From an uncultured Pseudomonas sp. (GTDB taxonomy: Bacteria; Pseudomonadota; Gammaproteobacteria; Pseudomonadales; Pseudomonadaceae): a DNA stretch of 39,241 bases. Shown piece by piece: positions 1 through 11,640 of this stretch. The notes beneath the pieces are model-generated. The model did not search any database, had not been told where the DNA came from, and saw nothing but the letters and a program-made list of their open reading frames with translations. The position numbers and the translations under genes were made by a program. Location: positions 1-39,241 of the forward strand of contig NZ_CAMPHN010000026.1 of assembly GCF_946885885.1 (NCBI RefSeq). Direction: 5' to 3'. The first letter of the stretch is position 1. Every line of letters starts with the position of its first letter.

Positions 1-2
1 TG

Positions 3-1004
3 GTGGCCGGGCTGGTGCTCGGTACTTTCATGCTGGCCAGCAACGAGGCGCACTGTGTTGGGGTTGCCGAATTGCATGAGCGTCTGGCCCCACCCGGCCG
101 CCTCGCCACCCTGCGCGAAACCCTCGCCGATCCGTGCAATGCGGAAGTTGCCGAGGTGATCAGCGCCATGTTGCCGAGCATGAGCGTCACCCTGCGCTCG
201 GGTGCGGAGAGCGTGCGTACGTTGGCTTATCCGGGGCTGCTCACGCGCCAGCCGCGGCTGCTGATCGAACGGGTAGGCAGCGAGCGCTATCAGATTTTTA
301 TCGGCGCCGACCGACTGCACGCCGACCAGGCGCTCTATCAGGTTGCCGAGGAGTTGCTCGAAAGGATGCTGTTGGCGTTGCAGGTGCGCGATCAGGCGGC
401 GGGGCGGCCAGGGTTGTTGCAGCGCACCGGCGAGTGGGACCGCCTGCGACTGGTGATCGGCGATCAGATGAGTAGCGAGTCGACTTACGCACTCCAGCCG
501 CAGAGCCTGTTGCCGGCCTATGGTCGCGAGCTGCGTTGTATCTGCCTGGCGCCGGTCAATTATGTGCTCGATGCGCAATACCAGTTGGAACTCGGGGAGC
601 TGTTATGGAACGCCCTGGCCGACCGTCGTGCATGCGAGCAATGGGAGCTGATTCAGGCCGAGCAAGGATTGGCTAAAGCCAGCTCGTTACTCAAATTGAG
701 GGTGCGGGCGCGTTTGGATGTGCTGCGTCAGCGCGCCGGAGGCGCGGCTGAGGTGATCGCCAGCTACACCAATAGTCAACTTTGCCCGGAGGCGCCGTTG
801 CCCGCTCCCGTCGCTGAAACCGTCACTGGGCTCAATGCTCGTTTGATCGACCTGCTCGAGCAGGAAGGCGAGGGGGCGCTGGCGCCCGTTCTGGCGAAGG
901 CCCGCCATGCCGTTCCGCACAAGCGATTCCAAGACGGTTTCTGGGCTTTCTTGATGCTGGTAGGGGTGTTGCTGTGCTTTGCCGCGGTGGCGATGGAGTT
1001 TTGA
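3..1004 (+). CDS. Unrecognised protein with one C-terminal membrane helix (probably 5'-partial)
   Basis: I do not recognise this family. The frame is open from the window edge with a GTG at base 3, so the true start may lie upstream and the 333 residues are a minimum. The body is soluble-looking and rich in Leu, Arg and Glu. The only clear membrane segment is near the C-terminus (about residues 314-330, WAFLMLVGVLLCFAAVAM), so it looks like a tail-anchored protein. Codon use is ordinary for the window. It is convergent with phhC; a GC-rich hairpin lies in the 53-bp gap. Nothing visible assigns a function. Confidence 0.6.
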   Translation: MAGLVLGTFMLASNEAHCVGVAELHERLAPPGRLATLRETLADPCNAEVAEVISAMLPSMSVTLRSGAESVRTLAYPGLLTRQPRLLIERVGSERYQIFIGADRLHADQALYQVAEELLERMLLALQVRDQAAGRPGLLQRTGEWDRLRLVIGDQMSSESTYALQPQSLLPAYGRELRCICLAPVNYVLDAQYQLELGELLWNALADRRACEQWELIQAEQGLAKASSLLKLRVRARLDVLRQRAGGAAEVIASYTNSQLCPEAPLPAPVAETVTGLNARLIDLLEQEGEGALAPVLAKARHAVPHKRFQDGFWAFLMLVGVLLCFAAVAMEF

Positions 1005-1009
1005 GGTAC

Positions 1010-1032
1010 GGCGCGCTGTTTCCCCGCGCGCC
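1010..1032. terminator. Hairpin between convergent genes
   Basis: GGCGCGC (1010-1016) pairs with GCGCGCC (1026-1032) across a 9-nt loop between two convergent stops. There is no clear T-run on either side, so it is at best a weak bidirectional terminator. Confidence 0.35.
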
Positions 1033-1057
1033 TATTCGATGGTCAGCGGTCTGACGG

Positions 1058-2251
1058 TCAGCGGCACACCGCGGCGATGGCGCCGGCCAGTTCGTCGAGC
1101 CGCTCGGCATCCAGCCCCGCGACATTGGCTCGGCCGGAACCGACCATGTACACGCTGAATTCATCGCGCAGCCGTTGCACTTGCTGCGGCGATAAACCGG
1201 TGTAGGAGAACATTCCGCGCTGCACGCGGATATGCGCGAAACGTTCGGCCAGCCCGTAAGGCTGCAAGGCTTCGACCAGGCCGGCGCGCAAGTTGGCGAC
1301 GCGCTGGCGCATACCGTCCAGTTCGCTGCTCCACAGGCTTTTCAGCTCGGCATCGTCGAGGATGTTGGCGACCACAGCCGCGCCGTGGGCCGGTGGCGTC
1401 GACCAGAGGTTACGGGCGAGAAACGCCAATTGGCTGCGCACGTCCAGGAGTTTTTCCGGGCTGGCGGCGCACACCAGCAAAGCGCCGGTGCGTTCGCGGT
1501 ACAGGCCGAAATTCTTCGAGCAACTGCTGGTGATCAGCAGCTCGGGCAATTCGCTGGCGAACAGCCGCACGGCCCAGGCGTCCTGTTCCAGGCCGTCGCC
1601 GAAACCCTGGTAGGCGAAGTCGATCAGCGGCAGCAATTCGCGCGCCTTGACCACCTCCAGCACGCGCTTCCAGTCGCGCGGGCCGAGGTCGAAGCCGGTT
1701 GGGTTGTGGCAGCAGGCGTGCAACAGCACCACATCGCCCTGGGGCGCCTGCGCCAGGGCCGCGAGCATCCCTTCGATATCGAGCCGGTTGTCGGCGCCGA
1801 CGTAGGGGTAATGACCCACGGACAAACCGGCGGCGGCGAAGATGCTTTCGTGGATCGGCCAGGTCGGATCGCTGAGCCAGATGCCGCGGCCCGGCAGGCA
1901 GGCGCCGATAAAATCCGCGGCCAGGCGCAGGGCGCCGGTACCGCCCGGGGTCTGGCTGGCGGCGGCGTGTGCGTCGAGCAGCGGGTTGTCCGCGCCGAGG
2001 ATCAGTTGCGCCAGGCGCGCGCAGAACAACGCATCGCCATGGCCGCCGATATAGCTCTTGCTGGTTTGTCCGTCGACCAGGCGCTGCTCGGCCAGCTTGA
2101 CCGCGCGGGGGATCGGCGTCAGGCCCTGGGCGTCCTTGTAGACGCCGACGCCCAGATCGAGCTTGGCCGGATTGGGATCGCCGCGATAGGCCTCCATCAG
2201 GCCGAGAATCGGGTCGCCGGGCACCCGCACGACCCGGTTGAAATGACTCAC
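1058..2251 (-). CDS. phhC: Aromatic amino acid aminotransferase PhhC
   Basis: PLP-dependent class I aminotransferase of 397 residues. It transaminates tyrosine and phenylalanine with 2-oxoglutarate, the step after phenylalanine hydroxylation. Family residues are visible: the Schiff-base lysine in [14 protein letters not shown] (K246, with R254 following), the pyridoxal-binding D211 and Y214 in [10 protein letters not shown]183 in CHNPTGFD, and a C-terminal substrate-binding Arg in [10 protein letters not shown]. Length is normal for the aspartate/tyrosine aminotransferase group. The ATG overlaps the phhB stop by 4 nt (ATGA), indicating translational coupling. It is last in phhA-phhB-phhC. Assignment as PhhC rather than another AspC/TyrB paralogue rests on operon position. 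Confidence 0.93.
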   Translation of the reverse strand: MSHFNRVVRVPGDPILGLMEAYRGDPNPAKLDLGVGVYKDAQGLTPIPRAVKLAEQRLVDGQTSKSYIGGHGDALFCARLAQLILGADNPLLDAHAAASQTPGGTGALRLAADFIGACLPGRGIWLSDPTWPIHESIFAAAGLSVGHYPYVGADNRLDIEGMLAALAQAPQGDVVLLHACCHNPTGFDLGPRDWKRVLEVVKARELLPLIDFAYQGFGDGLEQDAWAVRLFASELPELLITSSCSKNFGLYRERTGALLVCAASPEKLLDVRSQLAFLARNLWSTPPAHGAAVVANILDDAELKSLWSSELDGMRQRVANLRAGLVEALQPYGLAERFAHIRVQRGMFSYTGLSPQQVQRLRDEFSVYMVGSGRANVAGLDAERLDELAGAIAAVCR

Positions 2252-2604
2252 TTGCGCCCCTCCGCGGTTTTCGCCACTTCGTCGGTGCGCGCGGCCATGA
2301 TGAAGTCGTTGCGGTGCAGGCCTTTCATTTCATGGCTCCACCAAGTGACGGTGACCTTGCCCCATTCGGTGAGCAGGGCTGGGTGATGGCCGACTTCCTC
2401 GGCGATCGCGCCCACGGCATTGCTGAAGGCCAGGGCGTGCTTGAAGGTGCGGAACAGGAAGACTTTTTCCAGCTCCATATGTCCGTCGCGGGTTTCGATG
2501 TTCCAGTCCGGAATCTCGCGGATCAGCTCGGCCAATTCTTCATCGGATACTTTCGGCGCATCGGCGCGGCAGGCTTCGCATTGGGCTTGGGCAAGGGTGC
2601 TCAT
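2248..2604 (-). CDS. phhB: Pterin-4a-carbinolamine dehydratase PhhB
   Basis: 118-residue dehydratase that recycles the tetrahydropterin cofactor of PhhA by dehydrating 4a-hydroxytetrahydropterin. The catalytic histidine pattern is intact: HH at 73-74 in [16 protein letters not shown] and H91 in [15 protein letters not shown] chose the ATG at 2604 because an AGGAGA ribosome site lies just upstream and the protein then has the usual length. The frame is open further upstream, but that stretch runs through a REP repeat in the phhA-phhB spacer. It overlaps phhC by 4 nt. Confidence 0.95.
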   Translation of the reverse strand: MSTLAQAQCEACRADAPKVSDEELAELIREIPDWNIETRDGHMELEKVFLFRTFKHALAFSNAVGAIAEEVGHHPALLTEWGKVTVTWWSHEMKGLHRNDFIMAARTDEVAKTAEGRK

Positions 2605-2631
2605 GGGGTTCTCCTGAGATTGGTAATGGGG

Positions 2632-2743
2632 GTAGGTTGGGCTGAGCTTGGCGAAGCCCAACATTGCGTTTACAAGGCATGAAAATGTCGAGCGGAGCGC
2701 TACGCACTCCCTGTTGGGCTTCGCAGGCTCAGCGCCAACCTGC
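2632..2743. repeat. REP pair, family A, in the phhA-phhB spacer
   Basis: The left copy (2632-2662) is GTAG followed by the palindrome GTTGGGCT ... AGCCCAAC. An inverted, slightly degenerate copy runs from 2713 to 2743, ending CTGC instead of CTAC. Just beyond it (to about 2757) is a remnant reading GGTTGGGCCGGGCC on the minus strand, the same composite seen at 29817-29872. The repeat fills most of the 162-bp gap between phhA and phhB and would form a large hairpin in the operon mRNA. Confidence 0.85.
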
Positions 2744-2766
2744 GCGGCCCGGCCCAACCAACAGCG

Positions 2767-3552
2767 TCAGGCCGCTTTCGGCGGAAACTTCGGCGCGTGC
2801 AGGCCCAGGCGCATGGCCTGTTGGACCATGGCCATGATGTCTTCGTGGGCCAGTTCGAACAGGCGCTTGAGCTCGGGCAGGACGAAATACAGCGGTTGCA
2901 GGATGTCGATGCGATAGGGGGTGCGCATCGCTTCGATGGCGTCGAATTCCTGATGCTCGGGTTCATTGGACAAGCAATACAGGGTTTCTTTCGGCGAAGA
3001 AAGGATACCGCCGCCATAAATCCTGCGCCCGGCTGAGGTTTCGACCAGACCGAATTCGATGGTCAGCCAGTACAGGCGCGCCAGGTATACGCGTTCTTCC
3101 TTGCTTGCCTGGAGGCCGAGCTTGCCGTAGGTGTGGGTGAATTCGGCGAACCAGGGGTTGGTCAGCAGCGGGCAGTGGCCGAAGATCTCATGGAAGATGT
3201 CCGGCTCCTGCAGGTAGTCCAGCTCCTCGGGCGTGCGGATAAAGGTCGCCACCGGGAATTGCTGGCTGGCCAGCAGCTCGAAGAAGGTCTGAAAGGGGAT
3301 CAGCGCCGGCACCCGCGCCACCCGCCAGCCGGTTGCCCGTTCCAGCACGTGGTTGATTTCGCCGAGTTGCGGAATGCGCTCGTGGGGCAGGCCGAGCTGT
3401 TCGATGCCATCCAGATATTGCTGGCACGCGCGGCCTTCGATCACCTTCAACTGCCGGGTGATCAGGGTGTTCCACACGCCGTGTTCGGCTTCGCTGTAGT
3501 GGATAAAGCCGTTCTCGTCGGGTTGCCGAGCCACATACTGGGTGTTCTTCAT
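2767..3552 (-). CDS. phhA: Phenylalanine 4-monooxygenase PhhA
   Basis: Iron- and tetrahydropterin-dependent hydroxylase converting phenylalanine to tyrosine. It is the short bacterial form (261 residues), with the catalytic domain only and no ACT regulatory domain. The facial triad that binds Fe(II) is intact: H121 and H126 in DIFHEIFGHCPLL, and E166 in LTIEFGLVET. The start is set by a strong AGGAGG site a few bases before the ATG. First gene of phhA-phhB-phhC, reading away from the divergent activator gene phhR; the 248-bp gap holds two PhhR-type boxes. Confidence 0.97.
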   Translation of the reverse strand: MKNTQYVARQPDENGFIHYSEAEHGVWNTLITRQLKVIEGRACQQYLDGIEQLGLPHERIPQLGEINHVLERATGWRVARVPALIPFQTFFELLASQQFPVATFIRTPEELDYLQEPDIFHEIFGHCPLLTNPWFAEFTHTYGKLGLQASKEERVYLARLYWLTIEFGLVETSAGRRIYGGGILSSPKETLYCLSNEPEHQEFDAIEAMRTPYRIDILQPLYFVLPELKRLFELAHEDIMAMVQQAMRLGLHAPKFPPKAA

Positions 3553-3653
3553 CGCCGCCTCCTGGGGCTTTTGTTGTCCTCTATGGATACGCCCTCCGCC
3601 GGAATAACGCAGCTGGGCGGCATAGGTATTGAGTCCGAAACGAACGATGAATT

Positions 3654-3671
3654 CGTAAAGAAATAGTTACG
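3654..3671. promoter_or_regulatory. TyrR/PhhR-type box 1
   Basis: CGTAAAGAAATAGTTACG matches the TyrR-family consensus TGTAAA-N6-TTTACA at 9 of 12 defined positions, with perfect outer arms CGTAA/TTACG. It lies 102 bp upstream of the phhA start, between phhA and phhR, where PhhR is expected to act. Confidence 0.6.
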
Positions 3672-3715
3672 TTGCCGGCGGTGCGGCCAAGTATCGTCTT
3701 GCTGTTGGCGCTGGC

Positions 3716-3733
3716 TGTCACATATTCTTGACG
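3716..3733. promoter_or_regulatory. TyrR/PhhR-type box 2 (weaker)
   Basis: TGTCACATATTCTTGACG matches the TyrR-type consensus at 8 of 12 positions. It starts 62 bp from box 1, about six helical turns, so both could be bound on one DNA face. It also lies 68 bp upstream of the phhR start and could serve autoregulation. Confidence 0.4.
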
Positions 3734-3800
3734 AAAAAACAGCCGCTATCGCCGGTTCTTCCCGTCGGGCGGCCCGATAACAGCCAGTCAGAGCCTTGCC

Positions 3801-5354
<1,554 letters not shown>

Positions 5355-5698
5355 GGAAAGCGATAAGCCATAAGCTGCAAGCGACAAGTAAAAGCAAAGA
5401 CCTTGGCGGTATCTGGGCGGCGTCCGCCTTGCCGCTCCAGCACTTCGACCTTGGTGCAATAGCCGCTGCCGAGTCTTGCAGCGCAGACTTCGAGCCGCTT
5501 GGTGTGAACGCCGGCATTCTCCTGTTCCTACCCTGGAATGTTTTCGATGGCGGCCGCTCGGTCGCCATTTTTTTATCCGCTAAAAGCCTGTGAGGACTAT
5601 CGTCGTAGGGCGTTAATACGATGGTCGAATGGCCTTGCTAGGGCTTTCTGGCTACAAAATGCACCATAAAACCACAACTACCCACCGAGGTATTTTTG
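5355..5698. other. phhR-acsA intergenic region
   Basis: No gene is supportable in these 344 bp. The stretch from about 5360 to 5400 (AGCGATAAGCCATAAGCTGC and onward) resembles a low-complexity Pseudomonas spacer sequence. A rho-independent terminator follows at 5547-5574. The remaining 120 bp must carry the acsA promoter; an ATCGT ... ACGAT inverted repeat (5599-5603 and 5618-5622) is a weak operator candidate. The acsA ribosome site GAGG is at about 5686. Confidence 0.5.
5547..5574 (+). terminator. Rho-independent terminator before acsA
   Basis: Stem ATGGCG (5547-5552) pairs with CGCCAT (5563-5568) and is followed by a run of eight T. It lies about 190 bp past the phhR stop and would insulate acsA from phhR transcription. 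Confidence 0.75.
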
Positions 5699-7654
<1,956 letters not shown>

Positions 7655-7670
7655 CCGGCGCTTGCTGACA

Positions 7671-7717
7671 ACGCCCCGCTTCGGCCAAAAGCCGGAGCGG
7701 GGCGTTGCCGTTTTTTA
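7671..7717 (+). terminator. acsA rho-independent terminator
   Basis: A 15-bp stem with one mismatch (ACGCCCCGCTTCGGC at 7671-7685 against 7691-7705), a five-base loop and, after five bases, a run of six T. Confidence 0.88.
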
Positions 7718-7997
7718 TTGGTCAATTCAGGGTTTTAGCGCGAGCGTGCATGCCGGTAACCCTTCCAGTAACGCGCTGCACTTTTGTGGGGTGTGCGGGA
7801 ACGTTCAGGGTGCATTTTGTTGGGTGGATCGGCCGCTTGTCGTTTTCGGTTTTACTAAAAAGCCCGTGGTTAAAGGCTTTCGGATAGATGGCGCAATAAT
7901 TGCTGTTTCAATCGGTTAACTCTTCTCTCTTGGTCTGCATTTTTCGCGGGCCCTGTCAAGCTGCGCGCGCCCGTCTTTCTGGCCTTCTGTAATTACT

Positions 7998-8044
7998 TGT
8001 CGCATTGAAGAAATATCGACTTTCGAGCTGTCGCTAGAATGCCG
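7998..8044 (+). promoter_or_regulatory. ArgR-type operator upstream of aotJ
   Basis: TGTCGC at 7998 is followed after N8 by AA, exactly the half-site TGTCGC-N8-AA known for the AraC-type ArgR of P. aeruginosa. A second TGTCGC lies at 8029, 31 bp on (three helical turns), without the trailing AA. Degenerate copies such as TATCGA and TTTCGA lie between. The region is about 140-185 bp upstream of the aotJ start. Confidence 0.6.
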
Positions 8045-8181
8045 ACACCCAGCCGAAGCCGCTTGCCGCCTGCATGTCATGCAGCAAAGACGGCGACTCT
8101 TTCTACACTGCATAAATGGCTGGATAGACATTCACCGGGTTCTTGCAACCGGCTGCCATTCCTTTTCGTAGGAGTCACAAG

Positions 8182-8961
8182 ATGAAGAAGATCGCACTTC
8201 TGGGCGCATTGGCGCTGTCCATGCTGTCGCCGTTGGTCGTGGCCGAAGAAACCAAGCCGCTGCGCATCGGTATCGAGGCCGCTTACCCGCCGTTCGCCTT
8301 CAAAACCCCTGAAGGCAATATCAGCGGTTTCGACTACGACATCGGCATGGCGCTGTGCGAAGAGATGAAGGTCGAGTGTCAGTGGATCGAGCAGGAATTC
8401 GACGGCCTGATCCCGGCCCTGAAAGTACGCAAGTTCGACGCCGTACTGTCCTCCATGAGCATCACCGAAGATCGTCTGAAATCGGTCGACTTCACCAAGA
8501 AGTACTACCACACCCCTGGCAAGCTGGCGATGAAGGCCGGCAGCGTGATCAACGACCCGCTGGTTGACCTCAAGGGCAAGAAAGTCGGCGTGCAGCGCTC
8601 GTCGATCTACGACCGTCATGCCAGCGACGAGTTCGAACCGGCCGGCGTCGAAGTGGTGCGTTACAGCTCGCAGAACGAAGCTTTCCTGGATCTGGCCTCC
8701 GGCCGTCTGGACGCCACCCTGGCCGACGTCGTGAATATCGATGAAGGTTTCCTCAAGACCGACGCCGGTAAAGGCTTCGCCCTGGTCGGCCCGGACTTCA
8801 CCCAGGAGAAATACTACGGCCATGGCGCCGGCATCGCGGTGCGCAAGGGCGACAAGGAACTGGCCGACAAAATCAGCAATGCGATCGACGCCATCCGCGC
8901 CAACGGTAAGTACCAAGAACTTCAGGACAAGTATTTCGACTTCAACGTTTACGGCGAGTAA
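8182..8961 (+). CDS. aotJ: Arginine/ornithine-binding periplasmic protein AotJ
   Basis: 259-residue solute-binding protein of the polar amino acid ABC family (SBP_bac_3), which delivers arginine and ornithine to the AotQM permease. A Sec signal peptide is clear ([21 protein letters not shown], cleavage near residue 21). The mature N-terminus [17 protein letters not shown] and the [18 protein letters not shown] segment are typical of LAO/HisJ-type proteins. I chose the ATG at 8182 because AGGAG lies 8 bp upstream and the signal peptide starts there; the frame is open 13 codons further up. First gene of the aot operon, with an ArgR operator upstream and a hairpin downstream. Confidence 0.96.
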   Translation: MKKIALLGALALSMLSPLVVAEETKPLRIGIEAAYPPFAFKTPEGNISGFDYDIGMALCEEMKVECQWIEQEFDGLIPALKVRKFDAVLSSMSITEDRLKSVDFTKKYYHTPGKLAMKAGSVINDPLVDLKGKKVGVQRSSIYDRHASDEFEPAGVEVVRYSSQNEAFLDLASGRLDATLADVVNIDEGFLKTDAGKGFALVGPDFTQEKYYGHGAGIAVRKGDKELADKISNAIDAIRANGKYQELQDKYFDFNVYGE

Positions 8962-8991
8962 GCGTACGGCGATTTATCGCTTTTCACCGAG

Positions 8992-9049
8992 AGTGGCGCA
9001 GGCGCTTGGCTTCGGCCCGCGAGAATGGAAACGACTTGCGCCACTTTTT
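8992..9049 (+). terminator. Intercistronic hairpin between aotJ and aotQ
   Basis: AGTGGCGCA (8992-9000) is a perfect 9-bp inverted repeat of TGCGCCACT (9037-9045), followed by a short T-run ending at 9049. The 36-nt loop contains a further GC-rich small stem. Position and form suit partial termination or 3'-end protection, giving more binding protein than permease. Confidence 0.7.
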
Positions 9050-9097
9050 CGCTGTACTTCCCGGCGCCCGCTGGCGCCCGTATGAGGTAACTAGGGC

Positions 9098-9787
9098 ATG
9101 TTGAACGGCTACGGCTCGACCATTCTCGAAGGTGCCTGGCTTACCCTGATTCTGGCGTTGACCTCGATGGCGGTGGCGATTTTTCTGGGCCTCCTGGGCG
9201 CGGCATTTCGCTTGTCACCGATCAAATGGCTGGCGATTCTGGGGGAGACCTACGCCACCGTCATTCGCGGTATTCCCGATCTGGTACTGATCCTGCTGAT
9301 CTTCTACGGCGGCCAGGATCTGGTTAACCGCGTGGCGCCGCTGCTCGGTTACAACGAATACATCGATATCAATCCGTTCGTCGCCGGTGTGTTCACCATG
9401 GGCTTTATCTTCGGCGCTTATCTGTCGGAAACCTTCCGTGGCGCCTTTATGGCGATCCCCAAGGGGCAGAGCGAGGCGGGCGCGGCTTATGGCATGAGCG
9501 GGATCAAGGTGTTTTTCCGCATTCTGGTGCCGCAGATGATCCGTTTCGCGATTCCCGGCTTCACCAACAACTGGCTGGTGTTGACCAAGGCCACGGCGCT
9601 GATCTCGGTGGTGGGCTTGCAGGACATGATGTTCAAGGCGAAAAACGCCGCCGATGCGACCCGCGAACCCTTCACCTTCTATCTCGCGGTCGCCGCGCTC
9701 TACCTGGTGCTGACCAGTGTGTCGTTGCTGGCCCTGCGTTACCTGGACAAGCGCTACTCGGTCGGCACCAAAGCCGCCGATCTGTGA
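9098..9787 (+). CDS. aotQ: Arginine/ornithine ABC transporter permease AotQ
   Basis: 229-residue inner-membrane permease of the HisQ family with about five transmembrane helices. The cytoplasmic EAA loop that contacts the ATPase is visible (SEAGAAYGMSGIKVFFRILVP, about residues 125-147). It pairs with AotM to form the channel. The ATG is at 9098 with GAGG at 9084. Its stop codon lies inside the ribosome site of aotM (TGAGGAG). Confidence 0.95.
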   Translation: MLNGYGSTILEGAWLTLILALTSMAVAIFLGLLGAAFRLSPIKWLAILGETYATVIRGIPDLVLILLIFYGGQDLVNRVAPLLGYNEYIDINPFVAGVFTMGFIFGAYLSETFRGAFMAIPKGQSEAGAAYGMSGIKVFFRILVPQMIRFAIPGFTNNWLVLTKATALISVVGLQDMMFKAKNAADATREPFTFYLAVAALYLVLTSVSLLALRYLDKRYSVGTKAADL

Positions 9788-9800
9788 GGAGCACCCACGC

Positions 9801-10499
9801 ATGATCTTCGACTACAACATGATTTGGGAAAACCTGCCGCTGTACTTCGGCGGCGTATTGGTCACCCTGAAGATTCTTCTGCTGGCCCTGACGTTCGGCC
9901 TGGCCCTGGCGATTCCGCTGGGCTTGATGCGGGTCTCGAAATCGCCGCTGGTGAACTTTCCGGCCTGGCTCTACACCTATGTGATCCGCGGTACGCCGAT
10001 GCTGGTGCAGCTGTTTCTGATCTACTACGGTCTGGCCCAGTTCGAGGCGGTGCGTGAAAGCTTCATGTGGCCTTATCTGTCGAGCGCGACCTTCTGTGCG
10101 GTGCTCGCGTTCGCCATCAACACCAGCGCCTACAGTGCGGAAATCCTCGCCGGCAGCTTGAAGTCCACGCCCCATGGCGAGATCGAAGCGGCCAAGGCCA
10201 TGGGCATGTCGCGCCTCAAGCTGTACCGCCGCATCCTGCTGCCGTCGGCGTTGCGCCGGGCGCTGCCGCAGTACAGCAACGAAGTGATCATGATGCTGCA
10301 CACCACCAGCCTGGCGTCGATCGTTACCCTGATCGACATCACCGGTGCGGCGCGTACGGTCAGTTCGCGGTTCTACATGCCATTCGAAGCCTTTATCACC
10401 GCCGGAGCGTTCTATCTGGTGCTGACCTTTATCCTGGTGCGCCTGTTCAAACTGGCCGAGCGCCGTTGGCTGGCTTACCTGGCGCCACGCAAGGCCTGA
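9801..10499 (+). CDS. aotM: Arginine/ornithine ABC transporter permease AotM
   Basis: 232-residue HisM-type permease and partner of AotQ. Several hydrophobic helices are present, and the EAA loop reads GEIEAAKAMGMSRLKLYRR. I took the ATG at 9801 (MIFDYNMIWENLPLYFGG): the GAGGAG ribosome site overlaps the aotQ stop, and the longer open frame upstream would overlap aotQ by 71 nt with no helix. The aotO ribosome site GAGGA overlaps its own stop. Confidence 0.95.
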   Translation: MIFDYNMIWENLPLYFGGVLVTLKILLLALTFGLALAIPLGLMRVSKSPLVNFPAWLYTYVIRGTPMLVQLFLIYYGLAQFEAVRESFMWPYLSSATFCAVLAFAINTSAYSAEILAGSLKSTPHGEIEAAKAMGMSRLKLYRRILLPSALRRALPQYSNEVIMMLHTTSLASIVTLIDITGAARTVSSRFYMPFEAFITAGAFYLVLTFILVRLFKLAERRWLAYLAPRKA

Positions 10500-10509
10500 G
10501 GACATCGGC

Positions 10510-11622
10510 ATGCAGAGAATCGATCACCCATTACCCTGGAACACCCCGGGCACCGAGCGGCGGCTGAGCGTGTTCCGCTTCGGCAGCGGCCCATGCAAGG
10601 CCTATATCCAGGCCTCGATGCATGCCGACGAGTTGCCCGGCATGCGCGTGGCCGTGGAGCTCAAGCGACGTTTGCGCGAACTGGAAGAGCAGGGCCGCTT
10701 GACCGGGGTGATCGAACTGGTGCCGGTGGCCAATCCGATCGGTCAGGGGCAACTGGTGCAAGGTTGCCACCAAGGCCGTTTCGAGGTCGGCAGCGGCAAG
10801 AATTTCAACCGTGGCTTTTTCGATCTGGCCGAAGCCATCGCCCCGGCCCTGGAAGGGCGCCTGGGCAAGGATGGTCCGAGCAATGTGCGTTCGATCCGGG
10901 CGGCCATGCAGCAGGCGCTGGAGGCTTTGCCGGCACCGACCTCCGAGCTGCAAGGTTTGCAGCGTCTGTTGCTGAAGCATGCCTACGACGCCGATGTGGT
11001 GCTCGACCTGCATTGCGACTTCGAGGCGGCGGTGCACCTTTACGGCACACCTCAACAATGGCTGCAGCTGAGTTCGCTGGCTGCGCGACTGGGCGCCGCC
11101 ACCGTGTTATTGGCCGAGGAGTCCGGCGGTTCGTCCTTCGACGAAGCCTGCTCCTCGCCCTGGTTGCGTCTGGCCGAGCGCTTCCCGGACGCGACCATCG
11201 ATCCGGTCTGCCTGGCCACCACGGTGGAACTGGGCGGCATGGACAACACCACGCCGGCCAAGGCCCAGGCCTATGCCGAGGCGATTCTGGCTTATCTCGC
11301 CGAGCAAGGCCTGATCGCCGGCGACTGGCCGGCCGCACCGGAGCAATGCTGCGAGGGCGTGCCTTTTGCCGGCACCGAATTGCTGTATGCGCCCCATAGC
11401 GGGGTGGTCAGCTATTTGCAGCCGGTCGGCGCTTGGGTGGAAGCCGGCACGCCGATATTCGAAGTTCACGACCCGTTGGACGACCGCCACAGTGTGGTCC
11501 ACGCCGGCACCGCAGGCGTGCTGTTCGCCATCGAACGCATGCGTTTCGCACTGCCCGATCGTTGGTTGGCCAAAGTGGCCGGCCGCACCCCTATTCGCCA
11601 GGGTCGCTTGTTGAGCGACTGA
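10510..11622 (+). CDS. aotO: AotO, succinylglutamate desuccinylase/aspartoacylase-family protein
   Basis: 370-residue protein of the AstE/AspA (M14-like) zinc hydrolase family. The zinc ligands expected for the family are present: H38 and E41 in SMHADELPG, and H168 in VLDLHCDFE. A C-terminal beta-rich domain (about 275-370) includes GVVSYLQPVGAWVEAGTPIFEV, resembling a lipoyl-like barrel. It sits inside the aot operon between permease and ATPase genes, as in P. aeruginosa, where it is not needed for transport as far as I know. The substrate is unknown; a deacylase acting on an arginine derivative is a guess from context. Confidence 0.9.
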   Translation: MQRIDHPLPWNTPGTERRLSVFRFGSGPCKAYIQASMHADELPGMRVAVELKRRLRELEEQGRLTGVIELVPVANPIGQGQLVQGCHQGRFEVGSGKNFNRGFFDLAEAIAPALEGRLGKDGPSNVRSIRAAMQQALEALPAPTSELQGLQRLLLKHAYDADVVLDLHCDFEAAVHLYGTPQQWLQLSSLAARLGAATVLLAEESGGSSFDEACSSPWLRLAERFPDATIDPVCLATTVELGGMDNTTPAKAQAYAEAILAYLAEQGLIAGDWPAAPEQCCEGVPFAGTELLYAPHSGVVSYLQPVGAWVEAGTPIFEVHDPLDDRHSVVHAGTAGVLFAIERMRFALPDRWLAKVAGRTPIRQGRLLSD

Positions 11623-11640
11623 TTCAAGAGAGTGGAAACC

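Larger units (their letters stand above)
7655..8181. other. acsA-aotJ intergenic region
   Basis: 527 bp without a convincing gene; short frames here lack ribosome sites and family resemblance. It contains the acsA terminator, an AT-richer stretch from 7840 to 7990 and an ArgR-type operator around 8000-8044. The last ~100 bp presumably hold the aotJ promoter. The ribosome site AGGAG is at 8170. Confidence 0.5.

Noticed and set aside
3673..3690. Possible sigma-54 promoter for phhA (minus strand TTGGCCGCACCGCCGGCA)
   Set aside because: The GG-to-GC spacing is one base longer than the fixed -24/-12 spacing, which sigma-54 does not tolerate well.
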